Positions 34,358 through 45,581 of a stretch of 64,000 nt of DNA are shown piece after piece (positions within the stretch are counted from its first letter, which is position 1; each line of letters starts with the position of its first letter). A model generated the notes under the pieces. It did no database searches. It worked only from the letters and a program-made list of their open reading frames with translations, and was not told where the DNA came from. A program made the translations under genes and the position numbers. This stretch comes from Liopterus haemorrhoidalis (Eukaryota; Arthropoda; Insecta; Coleoptera; Dytiscidae): positions 147,338,419-147,402,418 of the forward strand of contig OZ020611.1 in assembly GCA_963971575.1 (NCBI GenBank), given 5' to 3'.

Positions 34358-34610
34358 GGGTGTGCACGGTCTTCTTATTTCTTTTTTAATAGGTGATACT
34401 ACAGGTCAAAAGAAAGCGAAGAACCTTAAAACACCTTAGTAAAAGTTTTATAATAAAAGAGATATTAATTTTTCAAAGTTTTTAATCTTTCGGGTTTTTT
34501 GCCATAACTCACCAAATATTTATCCAATCAAAAAAATGCATTTAGATAAAAGATTTGACTTCTTATTTTTAACAATATTTGTAATATAAGTTTTTGCTGT
34601 TAAGTCAGTA
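34358..34610. mobile_element. 3'-deleted MITE (orthologue of 5625-5983)
   Basis: It starts CAGGGTGTGCACGGTCTTC and follows the unit 1 copy to about TGCTGTTAAG. The right arm and the adjoining mariner tail are missing, and the sequence resumes at the equivalent of 6485. Confidence 0.7.
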
Positions 34611-35439
34611 ATAAGGGAGTACTTTAAATTTTAATTTTTTAATTAGATATAGTTCCACGAAGCAAACAAGAACCCCGAAAAATATGGGAACTATTTTGAA
34701 AATTTTTAGGCGGGTGTCCGTCTGACCAATTAGGAACCATCTTAAGGAATGTGTATAGTCTGACACAGAACTGATAAGTACTGATTTTACGCTTTATTTG
34801 TATAATTTTTGCTTTAGTATTTGTGTTTGATATAATTTAAGTTGATTTGAATTTAAAACTCAAAATTGATTTGTATTTATAACTAGTATTAATATTTATA
34901 TATAATAGTTCACACATATATAGAATTTCGCGCTAGTGTAATATGCCGTTGAGTGTACTTGAGAACGCATAGAGCGCTAAGACACTCCTACCCAGGTACT
35001 TTGTTTGCTTCGACGAACTATAGTGATTTACCAAAAACAAAAAAATTATTCAGCTCATGGCCTTGCAGTCTGCCCGGCATGTTCATAATAGCTCGTGGAC
35101 ACGATGAATCTGTATATAAAATTATCTTTATGTGTCCACCGGTGCACATGGTATAAAGTGTCAAGAAAAAAGTGGCTCCGCGACAAGTCTACTATATTTT
35201 TGTGTGGGGCTCAACGTGTTTAAATGACAAAGGCTTAGGTGGCTGGGATGTGTGATTCGTCTATTAGAAGATAGTGTGACAAAAATATTCGTCCAAAGAA
35301 GAATAGTCGCAAAGTAAAACGCAGGTTGTTAAAAATGAGAAACGGATTAATGTGGTCCGAAAACATCTGGGACAAATAAGTGTTAGGAACAGAGAAGAGA
35401 AGGCATAAACTAGGAATGACCAGATATAAAAATTTATAC

Positions 35440-35698
35440 CTGGAACCGGATACCCGATACCACTACCCGGTTAGTACCCGCTACCCGTTATTTGCCAACT
35501 ATTGCCGCTATACTAGATAATTACCCGTTAAGGATGGATTTTTTTTTACAACAAAAGTCATTGATAAACAAATTCCCGTTATTTATCTACTACCCGTTCA
35601 TAGTTAACGGGTAATGCCTAGATAACGGGTAGCGGGTAATTAGTAATCAAAATCGGAACCGGGTATAATGTTAACCGGTCGGCTAGCGGGTATCCGGG
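35440..35698. repeat. ACCCG/CGGGT hairpin-rich repeat (unit 2)
   Basis: This matches 7230-7482. Its right border (GGGTATCCGGGTA) runs straight into CTCGTCATTC, which gives the empty site for the satellite-bearing element. Confidence 0.5.
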
Positions 35699-35840
35699 TA
35701 CTCGTCATTCCTACGATTTACTGACAACAAGCCTATTAGCGAAGAACAATTGTCCAACGAACCTTGGGCCTGCTGGCTTGTATTGCTGACCAATTATTAT
35801 TATTATTAAATTAATTATTAAATTAAACAATTAGACTTAC

Positions 35841-36033
35841 ATATTATAGGAAAAACAGTTATAAAATTTGGTTTCTGTGGTAGCAAATACAACCTTCCAC
35901 TTTTTTCACATCTTTGTTCTTTGAATGGAAACATACCAATAGATAACCAAAAATATTTAAAAAAGGCAAAAAATTCTACAAGAGTAGTAGGGTACTTTAA
36001 TTTCGGTAGTTTTATTCGCGTCCACAGTGCCAT
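35841..36033 (-). CDS. Gustatory-receptor-like gene copy 2, exon A
   Basis: This is the 193-nt start exon, opening MALWTRIKLPKLKYPTTL and ending FITVFPII plus one base before GTAAGT. It differs little from copy 1 (S to A at residue 2). The exon itself is intact, but the gene is not because exon B is frameshifted. The intron is about 6.8 kb, shorter than in copy 1 because the satellite-bearing element is absent. Confidence 0.7.
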
Positions 36034-36504
36034 TCTTCCACTGACTGAATCAATAACAATATATAAATGTAATGTACTGACGAATCAGATAGAAATATTA
36101 CACTAAAATTAGTATGTTATCCGAACATTTGATTTATTACTTTCACATGTAGTGCCGTATCTAGGCAAGCACCCTTAAATCGAATTAACAGAAAAATTTC
36201 CCAATGCAATAATATGTTTAGTTAAATTTTGCCGCCGTGCTTTGCATTTCAGAAGTTGGTAAACAGAATTGATTGATTGGGTTCAGGCACTCCATTGCGT
36301 TATTTAGCGGTTTCGAGATTGGCCCTTCATGGCTTTGAATTAATTAAGTCATATCCGAATATCGGTGTTGCTCTCCGAATATTTATTTCTTGTTTTTTTG
36401 CCTTCTTGTTTCTATTGCTTCGTGCAGTAGAACTTATAGCAAGGTAAAATTAATTAGGGACTATTTAAAATAGACTATCAGACTAGAACGATTATCCAGT
36501 CATT

Positions 36505-36755
36505 CCATAGCCAACGGATTGGCCGAGCTCGTTAAATCACGCAGTTCTGACTGGTATAAATAGTCTGAATTGTGAGGTTGCTGTTGAAGTCCCCATTGGT
36601 GATATTATTCGGGCGAGAAAAATATTAACATTACTCCCAATTTCTCAATAATTCACCCCTTATCCAGGTGTAGGAGTTCTCCCTGGCATAGGCGATTAAC
36701 CTCGTTGCAGAAATAGGTCGATGTAAAATAAATATATATTTTTTTTAATCATTCC
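36505..36755 (+). repeat. tRNA-derived SINE, Ser/Leu-type (unit 2)
   Basis: The head starts CCAACGGATTGGCCGAGCTC and has GTTGAAGTCCCCATTGG as its degenerate B box. It is orthologous to 11305-11555. Confidence 0.75.
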
Positions 36756-36803
36756 ATAATTTCGATCGAATATATTATCAATCACGATATTATGAATATT
36801 ACG

Positions 36804-36807
<4 letters not shown>

Positions 36808-36882
<75 letters not shown>
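36808..36882. repeat. AT microsatellite replacing 3.6 kb of unit 1
   Basis: A pure AT run joins ATCACGATATTATGAATAT to a tract matching 15283 onward. Unit 1 carries the DD41D transposon, a LINE fragment and the TACA array in this interval. Confidence 0.85.
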
Positions 36883-36886
<4 letters not shown>

Positions 36887-37149
36887 AAAAAGTAGTATAA
36901 TAAATTAAACTAGAACTAGAAACAAATGTCCACTATGGATTAACCTAATAACGGAAGGAAAAAAAAAAACAAGAAAAGGATTAATGGAGAATAAACACAA
37001 AAATAACATAAAATGGTTTAATATATAAATATATAATATAAAGAGTAAGAATGTGTATTAAATGAGAAACCAGAAAGAAACCTGTGATATGCAGTTATCA
37101 TAGATGCTGAATAAAGTTGTTAAAGGTCATATATGTACCAATCCTAGCT

Positions 37150-37314
37150 AAATACGAGGTTAAAAAGTAAAAAAAAAATATAAATTTTGTCAAGAATAGG
37201 TTAGTATTAAGACGATGTTACCGTGTCAGTATTTAATATCAAATGTCAAGAAATTTTTTTTAAACTAGTCAAATAGGTAAAATAGGTAGGGTTTGTCATA
37301 TCTGTATAGCCTTT
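37150..37314. other. Fold-back V remnant and unassigned sequence
   Basis: GACGATGTTACCGTGTCA near 37212 is the reverse complement of GACACGGTAACATCGTC in the centre of the V element near 56918. No gene is seen. Confidence 0.5.
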
Positions 37315-37685
37315 AGAGGTCTGCACGGGTCTATTTTGGACCACCTTTACCCGGCCCGGCCCGTTATGTTTTCAGTCCGGCCCGGCCCGAGCCCGAAAAT
37401 ATTCATACAATTATTGCATCTATCCGGCCCGAACCCGACAAAATTTTAAATTCGGCCCGAATAAACTTCGTTACGAAAATATTATGATACAAAAATTGCT
37501 TACAATTTGTAATAATTATAAAACTAGAAATTTAAATAAAAATATATATGTATTTTTTAACTAAGGTTTAAAATTATATTATTTAAAGGTATTATTGTTC
37601 TTATCCGGCCCGAGCCCGAATATAATACATGTCAGTCAAGCCGAACCCGGTCCCCTGGCCGGGTCGGGCCTGGGCCTATAATTAA
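37315..37685. repeat. GGCCCGG-rich dispersed repeat
   Basis: This is a GC-rich island in AT-rich DNA with many CCGGCCCG blocks. The left side has GAGGTCTGCACGGGTC and the right side GGGTCGGGCCTGGGCC. It resembles non-autonomous elements with CCCGGCC subrepeats. Clear ends were not found. Confidence 0.5.
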
Positions 37686-38142
37686 AAGACTTTAAATTTG
37701 TTATAACTTTCTTTTGACAAAAGGGCAAGCCATATTAAATCAGAGAAAAACAGAAAAATTTTGTGCAAGCGGAAATGCAATTTTCCCTAATACCGGAAAG
37801 CGTGCAGGGGTTTAGTACCATCCCTTTTTTTTTGTCACAGGGTAAATATTCTCTCCTCCAAAAGGCATGCTGTATGAAATCGGAGACCAAAAATGTCATG
37901 AGCTCCAGGTCTAATAGTGTCTACCATCATTGAATTCCTGGAATATCCTAATATCTCCTGTAATTTGAAATTGGTTTTTAAATTCTTTGAATATACTTGA
38001 ATCACAGTGCAATTCCTTGAATTAAAAATTTGATTCTAAATTTGATTCTGACGTCTAAACGATTCATATTTAAAAAATCGCATACCAAAAAGTATTAAGC
38101 TGCTAATTATTAGCAGTAGTAAAATCAACAGCGGGAATACTT

Positions 38143-38213
<71 letters not shown>

Positions 38214-38395
38214 TAAAAATCAGAGGGTTTATGGCCTACAAAACTAACTTGGGAGGAGGTACACAACCTCAAGCAAGCATAGGGTATACGCTATTCATTC
38301 GAAACAAATAAGGTACCATGCCAGGGTATATCCTCTATCATAGTCCTATTAGTATTACCTAGAGCAGCGGTTCCCAACCTGGGGTATGCCGAGGA
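37686..38395. other. Non-coding with a long AT microsatellite
   Basis: An AT run occupies about 38146-38211. No coding sequence or transposon ends are recognised elsewhere in the interval. Confidence 0.5.
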
Positions 38396-38399
38396 CCGG

Positions 38400-39350
38400 T
38401 TGGAAGTACGGGAAATTATTAATAATAATAATAATACTAATAATAATTTATTTATCGACCATAATACAAGATAAAACAATGTTTTAGTCAGTCATACAAG
38501 CAATACAATACAAAATACAAATACATGTTAAAATGGAGGAAGATAATAGGCAATAATTATTAGGGTAGTACAATATAAATTAAAAATTCTTTTACAGTTT
38601 TCTTGGCATTCAGAAAACGCAGGACTTTATATTCCTCAGGAAGAATATTAAAAAAATTTTATGCTGCAATAATTAGAGGCATTGCGTGATTTAGTTAAAC
38701 CTAAAAATTTTGGATACATATGGTTTTAATTCTGGTAGCATGCGAGTGCATTCTGTCGCCAGTTGGCCATTCATTTCTATATTTATAGGCATACAATATA
38801 CACTGATAAATATAGAAAGATGGTAATGTCATTATTTCTAATTATTTAAATGCATTCTTACAATCAGCTCTATAGTTAATTTTTGCTAAAATTCGAATAG
38901 CACGTCGTTGAATGAAAAAAATTCTATTAGGTGAAGCAGAATGTCTCCAAGCTAGAAGGGCATTAGAAATATGTGACTAAAATAGGGTATAATATGATAT
39001 TAACATTATTTCTTTTGAGACAGTATTAACCAGATTGCGAAAAAGAAATATAGTTTTGCCGATTTTTTTGACAAGAATCTCTACGTGCTGATCCCACTTA
39101 AGTGCAGGGTCAACATAAATACCCAGAAAAGCAACAGAAGAAGGATTTGAAAAATTATTGTTTTTACAACTAATTAAAAGGTTTTGAGTTTTCAAATTAT
39201 TGAGGGATAATTCGTTCGAAATAAACCAGTCATTTGCCTTTTCAATGATTATATTATTTTCATTTATTAAATTTAATGATAATGAATGAGAGTTTATGGT
39301 GGTATCATCTGCATATAAATAGAATCATTTTCAATGCAATTTGAGAAATC
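38400..39350 (-). pseudogene. LINE 3' half with YADD (jockey-like)
   Basis: On the minus strand a YLYADDTT block near 39315 gives the reverse transcriptase centre. Downstream are SVAFLGIYVDPALKWDQHVE and KIGKTIFLFRNLVNTVS, then the RIFFIQRRAIRILAKINYR stretch typical of the post-RT region. It ends with an ATAATAATA tail at about 38412-38450, the 3' end of the element. Frames are broken by stops. Confidence 0.8.
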
Positions 39351-39359
39351 GTTTTTTTT

Positions 39360-40130
39360 TAGACTTTCGCCAACCGTGACATTTCATTTTGTATATCAGA
39401 GGTTCCCCATATATATGACAAACTTATTAGTGACAATCAACAGTGCACATGCCGTAGTCTATAGTCCAATAATCTAAGAGCTCTGAACGTTGCTTAAACG
39501 TGTTCAGCGAAGTCTTGGAGAATGAGCTACTGACTGTGAAGTATTATCAAGAACTCCGATTGAAAGTGACCGGGATTTTTGTTATCGAATAGTACAGTTC
39601 TTTTCTATATATGTAGATCTCTCTCTTAACTGCTCTAAATTATTAGGCGTGTATCATAAAACCCATCTATTGTGCATTGATGTGCATTAACATGTTGATT
39701 AATTTCTGAACAAACTACATTTTTTTTTCCGTTTTGGCTGTATATCTAGAATATCACAGCTAAATCAAAATCTAACTAATTAACAAACTTTGAAGTCTTC
39801 AAGACAAATATATCGTCAATCAAGTCGATCATTCGGTAACCTTTCGCTCACTCTACTTCCTCTGAATCTCTAAAGGATTAGATTGTAGATCACGTACTGT
39901 TAATCAGATAAAAGCGGCATGTTAATAAAGTTATTACAAATTACTTATATGAAAATTACATTAACTTACCAGTTGCAATGCTCTTATTTGTTACCCATCA
40001 TTTGTCATTCGTTCTTTGAAACAAACATATTTTCAATTGGTACTTAAAAGTACTAGAATAAACATACTGCAGATTGACACTTGCTGAAAATAAACGTTCA
40101 GTTTTTATTGAGCGGAAGGTAAGAGTTCAT
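39360..40130. other. Unassigned, then block shared with unit 1
   Basis: From about 39760 it matches 17970-18300. Before that, CCAACCGTGACATTTCAT recurs near 60637 (CCAACCGTGTCATTTCAT), so a dispersed repeat end may lie here. No gene is seen. Confidence 0.4.
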
Positions 40131-40172
40131 ATACACAAGAGTTATATGAGTGAAAGACTAATCGTCTTCCTA

Positions 40173-40368
40173 TTTTTACTAATTCAGCTGTCCTAGATTT
40201 TTACTAACTAAACCTGGCCAATAACCTAGTTTTAGGTATACAGTACTTTATTTTCCCTCAAACATTATTCCATTAAAACTAGTGTAATAAAATCTAGTAA
40301 GTACGATCAATTTAGGTAATTAGGTTAGGTTTAGCTAGTACAAATCTAGGACAGCAGAATTAGTAAAA
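40173..40368. mobile_element. 196-bp MITE with long inverted ends
   Basis: The left side reads TTTTACTAATTCAGCTGTCC and the right side, inverted, TTTTACTAATTCTGCTGTCC, both continuing TAGATTT. It lies in unit 2 in place of the family X element that unit 1 carries at 18307. Confidence 0.75.
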
Positions 40369-40595
40369 TGATAATAGATAATAATCATTTTACGAAGGGA
40401 TTTTCACACCAGATGTATGTTCGTATCAAATTCGTAACAGAAACAATGCATACTAGGTCAGCTTGTCAGATTCAACACGTACAATTTTAAAGTAGTGAAA
40501 GGGTTTGTATGTTTAGGATCGTTTGAAACTTACCAGCAATAATTGTATTATCCATCCGATGAATCCTTTCGGAAAAAAGCTACATTAGTCTTAAT

Positions 40596-41007
40596 CAGTG
40601 ATGGGATTCAATTTGCTCGACAACCGGTTCGCAGAGGTATTTGTTTAAAAACACAAAATTTTCACAAAATTCAAAATAGTATATTTATTTAAATTAAACA
40701 TTAAGATATGTAATTATTTTAAATATAGCCAAATAGCTCTCTGGTTTTCAGTCACTTCCACTTTCGTTTTTGTTTTTACACGAGGATCATCCGAACTTTC
40801 AAATTAATTATATTACTTATATTTGAAACGATCTGTCTGTTTCGTTTTTCTGTGCATATATTATTCATAAGGCTAAAGCCTCTTTCAGCTTCTGCTGATC
40901 TGACGGCTATGGTCATTCCCTGTATCTATAGTATTTTAACAAGCGGTTCGCCGAACTTAAAATTTTTTAACAAACGGTTCGAGCGATTCAGGTGAATCCC
41001 GTCACTG
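40596..41007 (-). mobile_element. hAT deletion derivative with perfect 8-bp target duplication
   Basis: The ends are CAGTGATGGGATTCAATTTG and, inverted, CAGTGACGGGATTCACCTGA. GTCTTAAT flanks both sides exactly, and unit 1 keeps a single GTCTTAAT at 19470-19477. On the minus strand a piece reads RSAEAERGFSLMNNICTEKR, the C-terminal dimerisation motif of hAT transposases. It is therefore a shortened hAT element that kept the tail of its transposase. Confidence 0.92.
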
Positions 41008-41531
41008 GTCTTAATAAACATTATGGATCTACAATAATATCAAGACAAACCGATAATTGTACCATATCTTCTTCTGGCGACCCGTTAATATTCCACAGTA
41101 GTCTCGCCGAGCCGTAGTTTTTACTACTATACTGCTACTATATATTGGGCGCGGGCCTCTCTCTCCGAAGAGTTAGGTTCCAGGTCTACAAACTAAATAT
41201 TTTTATCTTGATGTCCTGAATTGATTATGTGAATCAATAAGGAAGAAACGGCCTGACATATGAAACAATGTATCAAGGATGCTGTTCACGACAACTCATA
41301 CTTCCCTTATGGTTCGATAGTTTTTCGCGAAGTCAATCTCGTTTTCCTTCCACCATGTTCACGGCTGGGCCCCGTGTGACATATTATTTCCCCCCAAAAT
41401 AGCACATTCCGTTTTCAAACGATGGAAATTGACGTGTGTCCAGACGTGGAAAAAACGCTGGCGGCAATGTCTACCCGAAGAAGGGAAATATTTCGAAGAT
41501 GATAATTAAAATGTAAAATAATTTCTTATTA

Positions 41532-41655
41532 TACTAGCGTCGGCGAATCAACGCAGTTACGTCACACGACGTAACAAACGACTTGATTGTCTCGAACAAT
41601 GCAATTGTTTGTTGCGTCGTGTGACGTAACTGCGTTGATTCGCCGACTCTAGTAT
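41532..41655. mobile_element. Short hairpin MITE with TTACGTCA arms
   Basis: Two arms of about 40 bp are near-perfect inverses, including GTCGGCGAATCAACGCAGTT and ACGTCACACGACG. TATACTAG-type sequence lies at both ends. It is absent from the unit 1 equivalent near 19990. Confidence 0.8.
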
Positions 41656-41769
41656 ACTAAAGTTTTATGACGCTAGACCGAACTGTGAAAATATTGTAGT
41701 AGTATCAAGTGAGATCGAATAAATCTTGGTGGAACTAATCAAGTATTAATTTTATTCCTTTATTCAAGT

Positions 41770-41961
41770 TTAGTAAATTGTGTCACGAATTATATTTGCA
41801 TGAATGGAATAAAACCTACCGCACCCTGGAAACTTTTTGGCACGTGACTCTTTAGTCACCATCGTAAAATCTATAGCTTCCAAGCTTTTTCCAAGATTTT
41901 TGAGTGTCGAAAACGGCGCCACGTCCTTACATTGAAATGGTAGAGTGAGTACTGGAGACAT
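41770..41961 (-). other. Open frame of unknown family (unit 2)
   Basis: This is the partner of 22684-22899. It reads LGKSLEAIDFTMVTKESRAK and GCGRFYSIHANIIRDTIY. I cannot assign a family. It lies downstream, on the same strand, of the PIF/Harbinger relic and may derive from it. Confidence 0.3.
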
Positions 41962-42051
41962 TTTTGTCGCCGCTCGGTAGCCAGCTTTTCGTGAGACATA
42001 GTAGAGTTACCAGCTCACGCATCGGTCTAGAAAATGGCGGTGGCAACGCCT

Positions 42052-42355
42052 TCATAGAGGGAGTAGAAATGAGCTGACCCTTGTACGACAAAACTTTGAA
42101 AGAATTGATAATGGCACATTTGTATTTTGTTCAGTTAATGCAGGTCTTAAAATTTCTAGTACATCATCAAAACTCTTAATACTCTTACGGAAAATGTCAA
42201 AGAATTTTTGAGGATCCGATTGCAGTTCATCAAACATTAGGTAAAATTGTCCTTTAAACAGCCTTTCACTCTAAATGGGAAGGACCCAGTAGTGCTTGTT
42301 TTGTTGATTTTTCTTGCGTTTTATGGTAATTGCACTTACCACAGCCGCCTCCTCG
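42052..42355 (-). pseudogene. PIF/Harbinger transposase N-terminal relic (unit 2)
   Basis: The minus strand reads KRKKNQQNKHYWVLPI, one stop, then SERLFKGQFYLMFDELQSD, PQKFFDIFRKSIKSFDDVL and EILRPALTEQNTNVPL. This is the N-terminal domain of a PIF/Harbinger transposase, better preserved than the unit 1 copy. The catalytic domain does not follow. Confidence 0.8.
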
Positions 42356-42667
42356 AAATCTATATCGACGACTTAAAATAAAACACGATTTTTTGTGACA
42401 GTCACTCATTGCGTGCATACTAAATTAATCCATGGCGACAATAAGTCTCTAGTGCGCGGTTACTCTAAATATTCAAGAAAGAGAAGCAACATACCTGCAA
42501 AAATATTGATAAGCGCAGTGGAAATAATCCCCAAACTGTGAAGTATACTCTATTATGCAAGGATTCCAAGAGAAAACTGTTTATCTGAAATTAATGCATA
42601 TTATAAGGTCTGCTTGCTTTCCCCACTAAAAGGCTGTGATTATGTAATAGAACTCACTCTCTATGAC

Positions 42668-42702
42668 GGAGTGAGATATAAGCACAACTTATATCTCACT
42701 CC
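42668..42702. other. Perfect 15-bp stem-loop, unit 2 only
   Basis: GGAGTGAGATATAAG, a CACAA loop and CTTATATCTCACTCC form a perfect hairpin. The unit 1 counterpart near 24645 lacks it and is about 45 bases shorter there. It could be a very small fold-back insertion. Confidence 0.7.
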
Positions 42703-42843
42703 TAATAATACGCTCGCATCGTGCGCAGTACAGTCTCTCACTAGCCAGCTTAAAATAGCCCGACAATATTTGATTTTGCGTCGTGTACTTTATGACACAG
42801 CTTCAACAAGGTGGCACACAATTTCAAGACATTTCTTATTATA

Positions 42844-43903
42844 GTATTTCCAAAATGAAATGGCCAGTCTCACTTGCTCATTTCAATAATGACTGACAGT
42901 ATAACCATTATACCTGCTGAGTTTATGGTTCTGTTAAAAATAGTTGCTAGGACCGTAATAAGTATTTAAAATAAACGTGTTTTCTTATATGCTTTTTAGA
43001 ATGAACTGTATGTACTCACATGACATTCCTTCACATTTTTCTCAGGCTTAGGACTGGCTATATTTGAATTATAAATATAGATATGTTTAAAAATCGTTTT
43101 GTTTTAAAGTATTTATAGTCTATATCAAATACTTCTAATTTTTAACAAATAAAAATCATTATTTTTTTGAACTTCAATTTATGGCAATTTAAAATTATTA
43201 AAATAGTAATCATTATCACTATTATCATTGTTTATATCACTATCAGAGTTTGTGTCACTACCACTGGCATTTAAATTAATAATTATAGAAGATTTATCTG
43301 GTGGATTTATAAATATTCAATTGTCCTTACATGTTCTACATATTTTTTTCACAAATCACTACTTATTGCCTTGTTTCGTCTTTAATTAATTGTACTACAG
43401 TGTCACTTTCTGTCGGTGTGGTATTTTCCAGCGCACATTACCTTTTAATTGACGCCATATTAGTTCTATAGGGTTTTAAACACAATAATATGGCGGTAGC
43501 CTTAAAATAGTAGCCACGTCCACATTTTCGCACTCCAAATCACTTTGCACAGATTCTCGATTCACTATTTCACTAGAGAAATTAGGAATTTCTGCAAAAT
43601 CAAATGGTCGCCAAAGAGCCATGTTGTTAATGTATGCACGCTATGAACGTTGAAAATTAACTAATAAACAAGTATAACAACCCCTAAAATTTAGAAACAA
43701 TAAGATTGTAAATTTGGAAAATATTCTTAATGGTTTTTAAGAAACTTCAATTAAACTAGTGTTACATCTATTCTATTTAAATTTAAAATTCCCTTTATAC
43801 CTCTTATATTCTTTTTACAACAACGAGTCTTAAGCTTACTGCCGTAAATCTTACCGCATTGTTAAGCTTCTTAACAAAAGTGGCCATTTCATTTTGGAAA
43901 TAC
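42844..43903. mobile_element. TIR transposon family X, copy 2
   Basis: The left end GTATTTCCAAAATGAAATGG is exactly mirrored at the right end, with TA on both sides. Unit 1 keeps the unfilled TA at 24784-24785. It shares the transposase tail remnant with copy 1 (near 43480), here shifted by an extra T, and carries about 215 more bases on the left. Confidence 0.85.
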
Positions 43904-44014
43904 TATACATCTTTTTTTGCTTTTACAATCACGTTATACTGTGTTTTTTAAATGGTAATGTTGGCACTATAAAATCCTAAAACAGCGGAATTTTATTTAA
44001 ATTTAAAACAGTTA

Positions 44015-45298
44015 CCAGGTCTACAAGTATGAAATGCGGATTTTTTTTAAAATAAAACACATTAAACTCAAAAGAACAGTAAAAGTTTATTTATTCAAAG
44101 TATGCTCCATTAGAAGTTATATATTTTTCCCATCTTTCAGGCAATTTGTGAATACCTCGCCAATAGAACTCTTCCCCTTTCCCCGCAAACCATTCATCTA
44201 GCCATTCTTTCACATTTTTATATGAACAAAAGTGTTGCTCGGCAAGTGCGTGACCCATCGATGCGAACAACTGGTAATCTGAAGGGGCCAAGTCTGGTGA
44301 GTAAGCGGCATGGGGTAGCACTTCCCACTTGAGTGCCTCCAATGTGTTGCAAACTGCTTTTGCCTTATGTAATGAAACGTTATCGTGAAAAGGATTACCT
44401 TGTGCTGTCTTCTTTCGTATTCTGGTCGTTTTATGAGCAGCGAATGGTTCAATTCGATCAGTTATTGTTGGTAGCGTTGGGTATTAACTGTTTCACCAGG
44501 TTTTAACAATTCATAATAGACCACACCCTTTTGGTCCCACCAAGTACAGAGCATTGTCTTTTTGCTAAAGCGATTCGGTCTTGCAGTTGATGTGGATGGT
44601 GAGCCTGGGTTCACCCATGATTTTTTGCGTTTGGGATTCTCAAAATAATTCAATTTTTCATCGCCAGTAATGGATACGATGCAAAAAAGACTTTCTTTTG
44701 TATCGTGCAAGCAAAATTTCACAAGTGTTTTTGCGTTTTTCCATCTGCCTCTCATTCAATGCATGTGGAACCCATCTGCCGACTTTCTGGATCTTACCCA
44801 TCTCTCGTAGGCGATTGGAAACAGCTTGTTGACTAACGCTTAACTACTCTGCTAGTTGTTTTTGTGATTGACTATCGTCTTCCTGTAGCAATGTTTCCAA
44901 TTTTGTATCTTCATATTTTTTTGGAGGTTTTCCATGTTTTTTGTCTGTAAGATCAAACTCACCACTTTTGAAACGCCGAAACCATCGTTCACACGTATCT
45001 TGCGATGGAGCATATTCACCATAAGCTTCTCGAAGCAGTCGGTATGATTCAGCAGCAGTTTTTTTCAAATGAAAACAAAACAGTAGTACTGTCCGCGAAT
45101 GCTCTTAATTGGCACAAAATTTGACATTTTTAACACAATAAAACAAAACTTTATGATCACTTTTCAAATTATAATCTATACGCATTTGACACTTAATCAT
45201 AACTTAACAAAACGCCATATGTGTTGAAACTTTGAACTATACACTCTGTTTGCGCGGCAAGTTTGAAAAAAATCCTCATTTCATACTTGTAGACCTGG
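44015..45298 (-). mobile_element. Near-full-length mariner transposon (unit 2 only)
   Basis: It is 1284 bp and flanked by TA. The ends are CCAGGTCTACAAGTATGAAA and its inverse, differing at one base further in. Unit 1 keeps the empty target (TA at 24891-24892). One transposase gene on the minus strand is broken by small lesions. Confidence 0.93.
44091..45127 (-). pseudogene. Mariner transposase with frameshifts
   Basis: It starts MSNFVPIK, then after one shift LLFCFHLKKTAAESYRLLRE and DTCERWFRRFKSGEFDL, the helix-turn-helix part. The first catalytic block is [19 protein letters not shown]. The second is FHDNVSLHKAKAV, where the usual Ala after HDN is Val. The third is YSPDLAPSDYQLFASMGHAL, giving DD34D. 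The catalytic Asp residues are kept, and only a few indels and one stop separate this from an open frame. About 345 residues would be normal for the family. Confidence 0.88.
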
Positions 45299-45552
45299 TA
45301 CAATTGATTCAAAGTAAAGGTATTGAATTAAATGGTACACCTAATAAAAAATTTGGACAAATTACTAGCTTTCGTCTATATCGGATGTTACGTTTTACCG
45401 ATTTCTTTGATTCATCACCATTTAGAAAGAAATTTATCAAAGATGCAGTGGTTATAAAGTTGAATCTTTACGTAATATATTACCTTGTCAGTTATTGCGG
45501 CATTGCGTTCGTGCATACTAAACAAGCCCAACTGGCAAACAATATTGCGTAG
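45299..45552 (+). other. Coding-looking frame of unknown family (unit 2)
   Basis: The frame after the mariner reads SKGIELNGTPNKKFGQITSF, RLYRMLRFTDFFDSSPFRKK and YYLVSYCGIAFVHTKQAQLA to a stop. The unit 1 copy near 24893 has two stops in the same frame. The codons before 45299 belong to the mariner end. I do not recognise the family, and no start or upstream exon can be shown. Confidence 0.35.
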
Positions 45553-45581
45553 CTGCAAAATACAAAAATATATTTGGAATA

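Larger units (their letters stand above)
30164..35219. mobile_element. piggyBac-like TTAA element (unit 2)
   Basis: TTAA lies on both sides, with the inverted ends ACACGTTCAGCCCCACGTG and ACACGTTGAGCCCCACAC. Content parallels 3105-7039, but it is 1.1 kb longer overall because of the tandem repeat and AGAC element inserted at 30825-32433. Confidence 0.65.
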
